Positions 53,511 to 61,378 of a stretch of DNA of 64,000 bases are shown here, in pieces. The stretch spans positions 5,270,001 to 5,334,000 of the forward strand of contig OY761615.1 in assembly GCA_963664845.1 (NCBI GenBank), in the 5' to 3' direction. A model generated the notes under the pieces. That model searched no databases. It saw nothing but the letters and a program-made list of their open reading frames with translations, and was not told where the DNA came from. Source of the DNA: CAIYTF01 sp963664845. GTDB lineage: Bacteria > Bacteroidota > Ignavibacteria > Ignavibacteriales > Ignavibacteriaceae. The translations under genes and the position numbers were made by a program. Positions within the stretch are counted from its first letter, which is position 1; every line of letters begins with the position of its first letter.

Positions 53511-54683
53511 ATGGACATGATAGAGAGTATGAATATAAACAGCCTGATTAATCAAAATCGCCTGGTCAACACATTTAAATTGCTTGGATTGATCGATGGG
53601 ATACACGGGAATGAACTTGAAATTGCTCAAAACCTTATATGCCGGCTAAACGAATTGGGCCTTAATGCGTCTATGGATGATGCGGGAAAAACGTTTGGCG
53701 GCAATGCAGGAAATATACTGGCAAAACTTCCGGGCGCAGCAGACATACCTCCGCTTTTCCTGTGTGCGCATATGGATACCATTCAATCTACAAAAAATTT
53801 GAAACATGTTTTTGAGGACGGCATTATTCGATCAGACGGAACGACAATTCTCGGCGGAGATGACAGAGCCGGTGTTGCCGTTATACTGGAGATTCTTATG
53901 GTTCTCATTGAACAAAACATGCCGCATGGCCCTGTTGAAGTGCTTTTTAATGTGTGCGAAGAAGCGGGAATGCATGGAGCAAAATATCTCAAACGTTCTG
54001 CTGTGGAGGCTGAGTATGGTTTTGTTTTTGATTGCCAGGCCTCCCCAGGGGCATACATTGTTGAAGCACCTGGGGCAGTGTTCTTTCGGGCAAAAGTGCA
54101 TGGGAAATCGGCACATGCGGCTGTATCCCCGGAAAAAGGAATACATGCGATCCAGATTGCAAGCAACGCGATTTCCAAGTTAAAACTGGGACGATGGGAC
54201 CAAACGGGGATGTTAAATATCGGAACGATCGAAGGCGGTACCTCGATTAATGTTATTCCCGATATGGTTGAGGTAACAGGAGAAACCCGTAATGCTGATA
54301 AAGAAAAATTGCAAATGCAGATCGACTACATTCGCGTTGCATTTGAAGAAACAGCAGCGGAGCTTGGCGGATCAGTAGAACTGCAGTTTATTGAAAAATA
54401 TGGCGGCTATCAGTTCAGCGAGGATGCTCCGGTGATTATTATGGCCCGCCGCGGAATTGAAGCTGCCGGATATAAACCGGAGCCAATCAGCTACCCTGGC
54501 GGAAGTGATGCCAATGTAATGAACAATAATGGGATTCCAGCCCTGAATCTGGGAGTCGGTTTTAAGAATGCTCATTCTTTCCAGGAATACATTCCTGTCC
54601 GCGATCTGGTTGCTGCTGCAGAAATTGGACTGCATATTGTATTGCAATTTGCTCAGCGGATGAAAGCGGAGAATGCAAAATGA
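53511..54683 (+). CDS. M20-family metallopeptidase (PepT-like)
   Basis: Predicted cytoplasmic zinc aminopeptidase of about 390 residues, releasing residues from di- or tripeptides. The two-zinc site motifs are in order: LCAHMDTIQ, ILGGDDRAGVA, NVCEEAGMHG and FDCQ, with the C-terminal AHSFQEYIP. A dimerisation/lid domain lies in the middle (VHGKSAHAAVSPEKGIHAIQ). It resembles the peptidase T-like branch. No signal peptide is present. The ATG at 53511 is chosen; ATG at 53517 and 53529 are alternatives, and the latter has an AGAGAG site just before it. It overlaps the M14 gene by ATGA and is the first gene of an operon that ends with an RpiR regulator. Confidence 0.92.
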   Translation: MDMIESMNINSLINQNRLVNTFKLLGLIDGIHGNELEIAQNLICRLNELGLNASMDDAGKTFGGNAGNILAKLPGAADIPPLFLCAHMDTIQSTKNLKHVFEDGIIRSDGTTILGGDDRAGVAVILEILMVLIEQNMPHGPVEVLFNVCEEAGMHGAKYLKRSAVEAEYGFVFDCQASPGAYIVEAPGAVFFRAKVHGKSAHAAVSPEKGIHAIQIASNAISKLKLGRWDQTGMLNIGTIEGGTSINVIPDMVEVTGETRNADKEKLQMQIDYIRVAFEETAAELGGSVELQFIEKYGGYQFSEDAPVIIMARRGIEAAGYKPEPISYPGGSDANVMNNNGIPALNLGVGFKNAHSFQEYIPVRDLVAAAEIGLHIVLQFAQRMKAENAK

Positions 54684-56188
54684 TGAAACTGTCTTCAGGC
54701 ATTCTGTTTACATTACTGTTTTGTACTCTTTCCATCCCAGTGTTTTCACAGGAAAATGAAGGAGCAAGTCCTCTTGAACGGGCTGGCTTCAAAAAATCCA
54801 CTTCATACAGCGACGTGGTAGAATATATTGATCAGCTCGCCGCGGAAAATCCAAATTTTGAAGTGACAACCATCGGTAATTCCGTTCAGACAAGAAAGAT
54901 ACAGATGATTCATGTTGTCCCGGCTACAAACGGGAATAAAATCAAAGTCTTGTTATTCTGCCAACAGCACGGGAACGAACCCGCCGGAAAGGAAACGGCT
55001 CTTCTGTTACTTAAAAAAATCGCGGCAGGGGCCGAAGACAGTTTTCTTTCAAATATTGACTTATACATCATTCCTTTGGTAAACCCCGACGGAAACGAAG
55101 AAGGGAAGCGGGCAAATGCAAACGGAGAAGATCTGAATCGGGATCATTTGCTGCTGACTCAACCGGAAGTAAGGACAATTCATGAGGTGTTTTCACATAT
55201 TGATCCCGAAGTAACACTTGATATCCATGAATATTCAGCGTTCAGGAAAGAATTCCGTAATGCAGGTTATGTCCGGACAGATGATGAAGAATTTGGCGCA
55301 CCGACAAATCCGAACATATCTCCCAAAGTAAGAGATTTTGCTCTGAGACAGTTTTTCCCGTTTCTTGAAGCAGAATTGGCAAAACAAGGGGTTAGCTTTT
55401 CAAATTACTATAAGATGGATAGTCCGGACGATACGGTGCGGGCCAGCACTAATGCGATAGGGGACGGCAGGCAGAGTCTGGCCATTCTGGGATCGTTGTC
55501 CTTTATTCTGGAAGGCAGAGGAGGGCGGGACATGAACAGTGATCTCAAACGACGCGTCTCAAGACAGCTTATCGCCGTTGAAAATTTCCTTAAATTTGTA
55601 AATGGGCGAAATGTTGAAATTCAGTCGCTTGTTGCCAGCGAAAAAAAACGAATTATGGAATCAACGGATCCGGTTGCGCTTCAAATGGATTATGTATGCG
55701 ACGGATCCAGGATTAATATGCACATGCAAATGCTTGATTCCGGTATTGACACGGTAATGCAACTGCCTTATGCATCAACCGTTAAAGTTTTGGAATCAGT
55801 GACTCGTCCGCAGGCATATTTGGTACCTAAAGCGCTAAACAAAGTAATTGAATTTCTCGATCTTCATGGTATCTATTATATAAGAACAAAACGACCTGTT
55901 TCGCTAAGTGTGGAAATCTATTCTATTTTGGATAAAACCGGTGCTTGGATGGAAAACAAGACGTTCAAGCTTCCACGTACCGCGATCCGTACCGACAAAA
56001 TAAATACAGAACCCGGAGATATTATTGTACCGCTAAATCTGAGGACCGGATTAATGACGGTGATAGCTTTTGAACCCGCTTCCATGTGGGGTTTGATGCA
56101 GACTGAGGAATTCAGAGCCTTGTGCAGAAAAGGGAACGATTATCCGATTTTAAGGGTTCCCGAATTCAAGGGGACAAAAGATGAGTAG
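54680..56188 (+). CDS. Exported M14-family zinc carboxypeptidase
   Basis: Predicted 502-residue exported peptidase. Signal peptide 1-23 (ending VFSQ). The M14 zinc ligands are His97 and Glu100 in QQHGNEPAG and His183 in DIHEYSAF; the catalytic Glu278 lies in SFILEGRGG. NPDGNE and the DLNRD motif (Asn/Arg substrate contacts) are also present. The C-terminal 200 residues form an extra domain. The product should trim peptides, possibly from cell-wall or host protein, in the periplasm. It overlaps both neighbours (4 bases with M20, 8 with NhaC), so all three are co-translated. Confidence 0.9.
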   Translation: MMKLSSGILFTLLFCTLSIPVFSQENEGASPLERAGFKKSTSYSDVVEYIDQLAAENPNFEVTTIGNSVQTRKIQMIHVVPATNGNKIKVLLFCQQHGNEPAGKETALLLLKKIAAGAEDSFLSNIDLYIIPLVNPDGNEEGKRANANGEDLNRDHLLLTQPEVRTIHEVFSHIDPEVTLDIHEYSAFRKEFRNAGYVRTDDEEFGAPTNPNISPKVRDFALRQFFPFLEAELAKQGVSFSNYYKMDSPDDTVRASTNAIGDGRQSLAILGSLSFILEGRGGRDMNSDLKRRVSRQLIAVENFLKFVNGRNVEIQSLVASEKKRIMESTDPVALQMDYVCDGSRINMHMQMLDSGIDTVMQLPYASTVKVLESVTRPQAYLVPKALNKVIEFLDLHGIYYIRTKRPVSLSVEIYSILDKTGAWMENKTFKLPRTAIRTDKINTEPGDIIVPLNLRTGLMTVIAFEPASMWGLMQTEEFRALCRKGNDYPILRVPEFKGTKDE

Positions 56189-57611
56189 CATAATAAAGGA
56201 GAATGGTTCGGTGACGACCAAACGGGCTCCAAATCTTTGGGAAGCAAGTATCCCCATCGTGGCTATGATAATTTTGCTCTGCGGGGGATATGGCATAATG
56301 CAACTTCCGGTCGAGATGTTGCTGATTGCTGCTGCTTTTGTAGCTAGTCTTGTTGCGCTGAAACTGGGATATTCCTGGAAAGACATCGAAGGATCGATTG
56401 TTCAGGCGATTGCCAAAGGTATGCCTGCACAACTTATTATCATAACGGTTGGTATCATGATCGCTTCCTGGATCGCTTCCGGTTCAATCCCGATGCTCAT
56501 CGATTACGGTTTGCGAATTGTTTCCCCTTCCTATTTTCTCGTAACAGCCTCCTTGGTTTGCGCATTTATTTCTCTGGTGACTGGCACGCCTTACGGTACA
56601 GCCGGGACACTGGGCATTGCCTTTATGGGAATAGGGCACGGATTGGGAATTCCCTTGGCCCCGGTGGCGGGTGCAATTGTTGCCGGCGCTTATGTGGGTG
56701 ATAAACTCTCTCCTTTTTCTGCGGCGGCAAATCTTGCATCGGCTGCTGCCAGATGTTATATCATGGATACCAGTCAACATCTCCTTTGGACTTCCATACC
56801 TGCATTTCTTATTGGTCTGGTCGTCTACTGGTTTGCCGGCAGTCACTATGCGGTTCTGAACGGTGGCTCAGACAGAATCATGCTCATTCAGAATACATTG
56901 CAAACTAATTTCACCTATCATTGGCTGCTTCTTTTGCCGCCGGTGATAGTGTTGTTTCTGACCTTTAGGCGGAAACCGGCTGTTCCGGTGATGCTGTTAT
57001 CGTCGGCAGTGGCAATTGTTCTGGCAATGAGCTTCCAGGGAAAGAACTTGTTTTCAGTTTTGAACTACTGCGTAAACGGTTTCAAGTCCTCTACGGGTGT
57101 CGCCGTTGTCGATCAGCTATTGTCCCGTGGCGGGTTAATGGATATGATGAAAATTACGCTTATCACGTTTTGCGCCTTCGCTTTTGCCGGTATTATTCAG
57201 CGCGCAGGCATTCTGGATCTGTTGCTTCAGAAAATTCTTCGCATCGCAAAAACTCCCGGAAGGCTTATTGCATCTGCAACTGCCAGTTCGTTGGCGACAG
57301 GGTTGCTGACAGGGAATTCCTATTTAAGCGTATTGTTGCCGGGTGAATTGTTTGCGCCTGCTTTCAAAGCAAAAGGACTTGCTGCAAAGAATCTTGCCCG
57401 CGTTACTCAGGAAGCACATGTAATTGTTCCTATAGTTCCATGGGCAATTGCCGGAGTGTATATGGCAGGAACGTTGGGAGTCTCCACTTGGGAATATGCG
57501 CCCTGGGCGGTATCAAATTATGTGGGATTCATTATCACACTCATTTATGGATGGTTTGGTTTTACTAATGCCCCGCTCAAGCGGGACGATGAAACGCAGC
57601 CGGGAAGCTAA
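56181..57611 (+). CDS. nhaC: NhaC-family Na+/H+ antiporter
   Basis: Predicted 476-residue inner-membrane antiporter of the NhaC family, with about 11-12 hydrophobic helices. Characteristic segments are IITVGIMIASWIASGSIPML, SLVTGTPYGTAGTLGIAFMG, AGAIVAGAYVGDKLSPFSAA and the C-terminal ASSLATGLLTGNSYLSVLLP. AAGGGGACAAAAG before the ATG is a good ribosome site. It overlaps the carboxypeptidase gene by eight bases. NhaC members exchange Na+ and H+, but some relatives carry organic acids or amino-acid-like substrates; pairing with two peptidases makes a product importer or exchanger a reasonable alternative. Confidence 0.88.
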   Translation: MSSIIKENGSVTTKRAPNLWEASIPIVAMIILLCGGYGIMQLPVEMLLIAAAFVASLVALKLGYSWKDIEGSIVQAIAKGMPAQLIIITVGIMIASWIASGSIPMLIDYGLRIVSPSYFLVTASLVCAFISLVTGTPYGTAGTLGIAFMGIGHGLGIPLAPVAGAIVAGAYVGDKLSPFSAAANLASAAARCYIMDTSQHLLWTSIPAFLIGLVVYWFAGSHYAVLNGGSDRIMLIQNTLQTNFTYHWLLLLPPVIVLFLTFRRKPAVPVMLLSSAVAIVLAMSFQGKNLFSVLNYCVNGFKSSTGVAVVDQLLSRGGLMDMMKITLITFCAFAFAGIIQRAGILDLLLQKILRIAKTPGRLIASATASSLATGLLTGNSYLSVLLPGELFAPAFKAKGLAAKNLARVTQEAHVIVPIVPWAIAGVYMAGTLGVSTWEYAPWAVSNYVGFIITLIYGWFGFTNAPLKRDDETQPGS

Positions 57612-57747
57612 AGAAGAGTTTATTATGCATGATGTAACTATTTGTTTGAAATGCGATATAACGGCTCATTGGCAATCAGGAGGATTCGTTGTTTCATTTT
57701 TTTCTTATTTTACCGAAAACAGATAATAATTTTTGGAAAATACAGTT

Positions 57748-58587
57748 ATGGATAATTCGCCCAAAGCTCTCGAAATAAAAATACGAGGCAAGCTTGAAAC
57801 CTTCAGCAAACGTGAGAAGGTTATAGCTAATTTCTTTGTAGAACAATTGAATGATGTTGCTTTCCTTTCAATTCACGATATTTCCGGGAAATTATCTGTT
57901 GGGCGGGCATCCATTGTCCGTTTTGCACAGAAGCTTGGCTATGAGGGGTTTTATGCTCTGAAACAGGATATTAAGAATCAATTGCAAACGAGTATTGCTC
58001 CGCTGGAACGATATCAATTGGCACTGAAAGAATCGAGCCCGAGCCATACTTCCATCACCCAAATTGCAGAGAATGAAGTCAGCAATATAAATTTCGTTGT
58101 TAATAATTTCGATAAAAAAGCCTTCGATCAGGCAGCAAAACTGCTTGGGCAAGCTGAAACAATATATTGCACGGGGTATAACATGTCATCATTTCTGGCC
58201 GGCATCTTAAGCTTTCTTTTACAACGGATAGGTCTCAAATCATTCCCGACAAATCTTGGCGGCCGGTCGCTGGAAGAACAACTGATAAATATCGGGAGTA
58301 AAGACGTTTTAGTCACGTTCTCAAATCCTCCATATTCAAATGAAACCATAAAAGCAGCCCAATTTGCAAAAAAGCAAAAAAGTAAAATTATATCCATTAC
58401 TAATTCGATTGCTTCGCCGATTGTGGAGTATTCGGATATCGTTCTGTCGGTTAAGTCTGACAGTGAGATATTTACCAATTCATTTTCGGCAATTCTGGTT
58501 GTGTTATATGCATTGGTGAATGAGATCGCGATACATAATAAAGCCCGTTTTCGCCGGGCGATTGATAAGAAACATTCGGCCGGCTGA
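57748..58587 (+). CDS. RpiR-family transcriptional regulator with SIS domain
   Basis: Predicted 279-residue MurR/RpiR-family regulator. The N-terminal helix-turn-helix covers about residues 1-80 (FSKREKVIANFFVEQLND, LSVGRASIVRFAQKLGYEGF). A SIS (sugar-phosphate isomerase) effector domain follows (about 110-260, AETIYCTGYNMSSFLAGILS, VLVTFSNPPYSNETI, SKIISITNSIASPIVEYSD). These regulators usually sense phosphorylated (amino-)sugars. It lies 136 bases after nhaC and probably belongs to the same operon, whose promoter carries a GGAACA-NNN-RTTCC palindrome. The same palindrome stands before two other genes in the window, so this protein is the best candidate to bind it. ATG at 57748 is preferred over an in-frame TTG at 57733. 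Confidence 0.9.
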   Translation: MDNSPKALEIKIRGKLETFSKREKVIANFFVEQLNDVAFLSIHDISGKLSVGRASIVRFAQKLGYEGFYALKQDIKNQLQTSIAPLERYQLALKESSPSHTSITQIAENEVSNINFVVNNFDKKAFDQAAKLLGQAETIYCTGYNMSSFLAGILSFLLQRIGLKSFPTNLGGRSLEEQLINIGSKDVLVTFSNPPYSNETIKAAQFAKKQKSKIISITNSIASPIVEYSDIVLSVKSDSEIFTNSFSAILVVLYALVNEIAIHNKARFRRAIDKKHSAG

Positions 58588-58643
58588 GGACAGAAGGTAC
58601 GGGTACTGCTGGCTCTATTTTACTTAAATGAAATTCCGGCATG

Positions 58644-58663
58644 GCCCAATGAGTTCATTGGGC
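58644..58663. other. Perfect hairpin downstream of rpiR-type gene
   Basis: GCCCAATGAGTTCATTGGGC is a perfect inverted repeat 56 bases after the regulator stop. It has no T tract, so it is either a weak terminator or a regulatory hairpin. Confidence 0.45.
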
Positions 58664-58715
58664 GTATGTTCGCTTAATGATACTTCTGCACTCATTCCAC
58701 AAGGGGAATAAAATC

Positions 58716-58762
58716 TTGACATTACTTGGAATTAGTGCTAAGTTAAAAGGAACAAATGTTCC
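58716..58762 (+). promoter_or_regulatory. Promoter with GGAACA-NNN-GTTCC operator (copy B)
   Basis: TTGACA (58716-58721), 17-base spacer, TAAGTT (58739-58744), then after four bases GGAACAAATGTTCC (58749-58762) followed by AAAATAATATT. Architecture and sequence match copies A (49061) and C (53400). Confidence 0.7.
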
Positions 58763-58881
58763 AAAATAATATTAGTGGAAACAATGTGTAGCACTTGATC
58801 TGCTGCAATGGTTTTGTCTGATGATTGGCTCGTGAATTTTGAAAACAATAATTATTACATAACCTTAATGAGGTAAAGAAA

Positions 58882-59838
58882 ATGAAACAGTTCCTCCTTT
58901 TAGCTTTTATCGGTATTGTTATGTCAAACATGGCGGGATATGCACAGACAGCTTCAGCCACGTGGACTTTAAAAACAAGCGGAGCTCCGGCATTGGTCGG
59001 GAACGTTATCGCAAGCACTATCGATACCTCTGCAACATCGACAAACATAATCGGGTTTTCCGGTCACAGTTTTGTTGATACCGGCAGTGTCTCCGGATTA
59101 TATCTTGGCAAAAGCTGGCCGGCAGACAGTAATACAACAATTGCGGATACAACGTTTAATGGCATTGTTACAACCACTGGGCGTTTAACTGCCCGCTACG
59201 TTCAATTTACCATTTCTCCTATGGCCGGGAACACCCTGACCATAGATAATATAAGTTTACAGGTATGCCAAAACAATACATCTGCTCAAACCTATGTGGC
59301 TGCCGGTTATTCAACAGATGGAATTGCATTCAAAGCATTTAACACTAATGGCCGAATCGGAAATGCATGTTCAGCTACTGCGGGAACATGGCTGACCTGC
59401 AGTACCACAACTACGCTTCCAACCGTTGCGAGCACAGGAGCCGTTACGATTCGAGTCATTGTTTGGAGGCATGCCAACTCTACTGCTTCAAATACACAGG
59501 TCTATGTCGGAAATGTCGTGGTTGCAGGAACAACTTCACCAATATCTGCGGTTGCTGTGGAACACTCAACCGTTAAATCATTTGACCTTGCACAAAATTT
59601 TCCAAATCCATTTAATCCCAGTACAGTGATTAGTTATCAGCTTCCGACCCCAGGTGATGTCCATCTTACGGTATATAATTCAATCGGAAGCGAAGTTGCC
59701 AAACTCGTGGATGAAATGCAACCGGCAGGGCAGTACTCCGTTCCTTTTAACGCAGCGAATTTTCCCAGTGGTGCTTATTACTATCATCTGCAGGTGGGAG
59801 CTTTCATCAAAACAGGAAAAATGATCCTTGCAAAATAG
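58882..59838 (+). CDS. Secreted single-domain protein with T9SS sorting domain (paralogue of 49313 N-terminus)
   Basis: Predicted 318-residue secreted protein without an enzymatic signature. Signal peptide 1-22 (ending AGYAQ). Residues about 23-220 are homologous to the first domain of the 1310-residue protein: QTASATWTLKTSGAPALVGN, SWPADSNTT, RYVQFTISP, GYSTDGIAF and VVVAGTTSPIS line up. The last 85 residues are a T9SS type A domain (NFPNPFNPSTVISYQLPT to KMILAK). The domain resembles a beta-sandwich lectin or binding module, but I cannot name it. A GAGG ribosome site precedes the ATG. Its promoter shares the palindrome found before 49313 and before the RpiR operon, so the two paralogues are likely co-regulated. 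Confidence 0.85.
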   Translation: MKQFLLLAFIGIVMSNMAGYAQTASATWTLKTSGAPALVGNVIASTIDTSATSTNIIGFSGHSFVDTGSVSGLYLGKSWPADSNTTIADTTFNGIVTTTGRLTARYVQFTISPMAGNTLTIDNISLQVCQNNTSAQTYVAAGYSTDGIAFKAFNTNGRIGNACSATAGTWLTCSTTTTLPTVASTGAVTIRVIVWRHANSTASNTQVYVGNVVVAGTTSPISAVAVEHSTVKSFDLAQNFPNPFNPSTVISYQLPTPGDVHLTVYNSIGSEVAKLVDEMQPAGQYSVPFNAANFPSGAYYYHLQVGAFIKTGKMILAK

Positions 59839-59869
59839 ACCTGGTGATAGGTGCAGAAATTCTGTTGAA

Positions 59870-61345
59870 ATGACGGCTTCTGAATTTAGCCGGCATGAAA
59901 GAAATACTCATCGAACAACTAAGTACTTTTTTATTTCCATTGTGATACTGTGCACCATCATCACAAGCACCGACTTTGCAGTAAGTATTCAAAAAATGGC
60001 AAAGATTCAGGCTGCCGGTACGGTAGTCTTTAGGGCAAACAAATCAGTATCGACCGACGTAATTTCCTGGAAATGCACGCACTACTATGTGGACGAGACT
60101 AGTGGTGTATATACGTATGCAACCGATACTGCATTTGCAACCGGTGATAATGCCCAATTTGCACTGAAAAAAACAAACGGGAAATATTCCTATTACAAAA
60201 TATTTGCTTTCGAAGGTATACAAGTCGACTCAGTCGTGGTGTTGGCGCTTATTTCAGGTGTCGTTCAGAAATATCTATTCACCAACAAAGCGCTTTCATC
60301 ATATTCAGTCCCTGTTTGGGTAGTACTTCCCACAAAATACTCGGCGTCTTCAAAATTCATTACCGCCATGTGCGGAATAAATCGTGATGCATCTGGTATA
60401 GCAACCTACTGGGTGCCTTTTGCCAATGCCAATAATTATGTAATTGCCGCACCGGAGTTCAATTCTACCGAATGGTCTTCCGATGCTTATATATTGGGAA
60501 ATATGTTCACAGGTTCTTCGGGATCAGGGACTCTCAATCCCAAAACAAAGTGGTCTTTCACTATTGTTGAAGAAATCCATCGTGAACTCTACACTGCCTG
60601 TGGCCTGACGGATTCTACCTATGAACTCTGGGGGCATTCGGCGGGTGGACAATTTGTACACCGCCTGGCGTTCTTTCTGCCTGACATTCTCATTTCGCGT
60701 TATATTGCCGGTAATTCCGGATGGTACTCCTGTCCCGATTTGAGTGTTGCATTTCCTTGGGGTGCGCAACAAAAATTGCTTGGCCTCACGACTGACGATT
60801 TACTCGCTTTCAGCAGGCAAAATCTTGTTATAATGCGCGGAACTGCCGATACTACAAGAGACTCCGCGCTTAACACCGATCCTAACTCCGATGCACAGGG
60901 ACTAAACCGGTACACCAGGGCAGGGTATTTCTATAATTCCGGTTCGTTAATTAATACAAGTTTGAAATGGAAACTGATCGATGTTCCGAACGTGGCCCAT
61001 GATGATCAGAAAATGGCTATAGCCGGTGGAAACTATATCCTTACACATCTCACTAATGTTTCCGAAAACAAATCAGTTCGGCCACAACGCTTTACGCTTT
61101 CCAATTACCCGAATCCGTTTAACCCTTCAACCAGGATTCTCTTTACGCTTGAATCCGGTTCCTACGTAAACATTACTGTCTTTAATCTCCTTGGCCAGTA
61201 TGTCAACTGTCTGGTTGATGGGTTTCTTAATCCCGGAACGCATGCCTGTGAATTCAATGCCTCCGGGTTATCCACCGGTGTTTATTTTTGCCGGATTACC
61301 GGTGATCATTTCACTAATACGTTGAAACTGCAATTACTTAAATAA
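59870..61345 (+). CDS. Secreted alpha/beta hydrolase with T9SS domain
   Basis: Predicted 491-residue secreted hydrolase. From the ATG at 59870 the N-terminus is a basic segment followed by a hydrophobic stretch (FFISIVILCTIITSTDFAVS), acting as signal peptide; an in-frame TTG at 59828 would overlap the previous gene. The nucleophile elbow is LWGHSAGGQF; a later His in NVAHDDQK may complete the triad. The core resembles polyhydroxyalkanoate-depolymerase or feruloyl-esterase-like hydrolases. The first 100 residues after the signal form an extra domain. A T9SS type A domain ends it (NYPNPFNPSTRILFTLES to LKLQLLK). It lies 31 bases after the previous gene and probably shares its transcript. Substrate unknown; a carbohydrate esterase is plausible in this setting. 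Confidence 0.82.
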   Translation: MTASEFSRHERNTHRTTKYFFISIVILCTIITSTDFAVSIQKMAKIQAAGTVVFRANKSVSTDVISWKCTHYYVDETSGVYTYATDTAFATGDNAQFALKKTNGKYSYYKIFAFEGIQVDSVVVLALISGVVQKYLFTNKALSSYSVPVWVVLPTKYSASSKFITAMCGINRDASGIATYWVPFANANNYVIAAPEFNSTEWSSDAYILGNMFTGSSGSGTLNPKTKWSFTIVEEIHRELYTACGLTDSTYELWGHSAGGQFVHRLAFFLPDILISRYIAGNSGWYSCPDLSVAFPWGAQQKLLGLTTDDLLAFSRQNLVIMRGTADTTRDSALNTDPNSDAQGLNRYTRAGYFYNSGSLINTSLKWKLIDVPNVAHDDQKMAIAGGNYILTHLTNVSENKSVRPQRFTLSNYPNPFNPSTRILFTLESGSYVNITVFNLLGQYVNCLVDGFLNPGTHACEFNASGLSTGVYFCRITGDHFTNTLKLQLLK

Positions 61346-61378
61346 ACTTGCACACATTTTTATATTCATAAGGATAAA

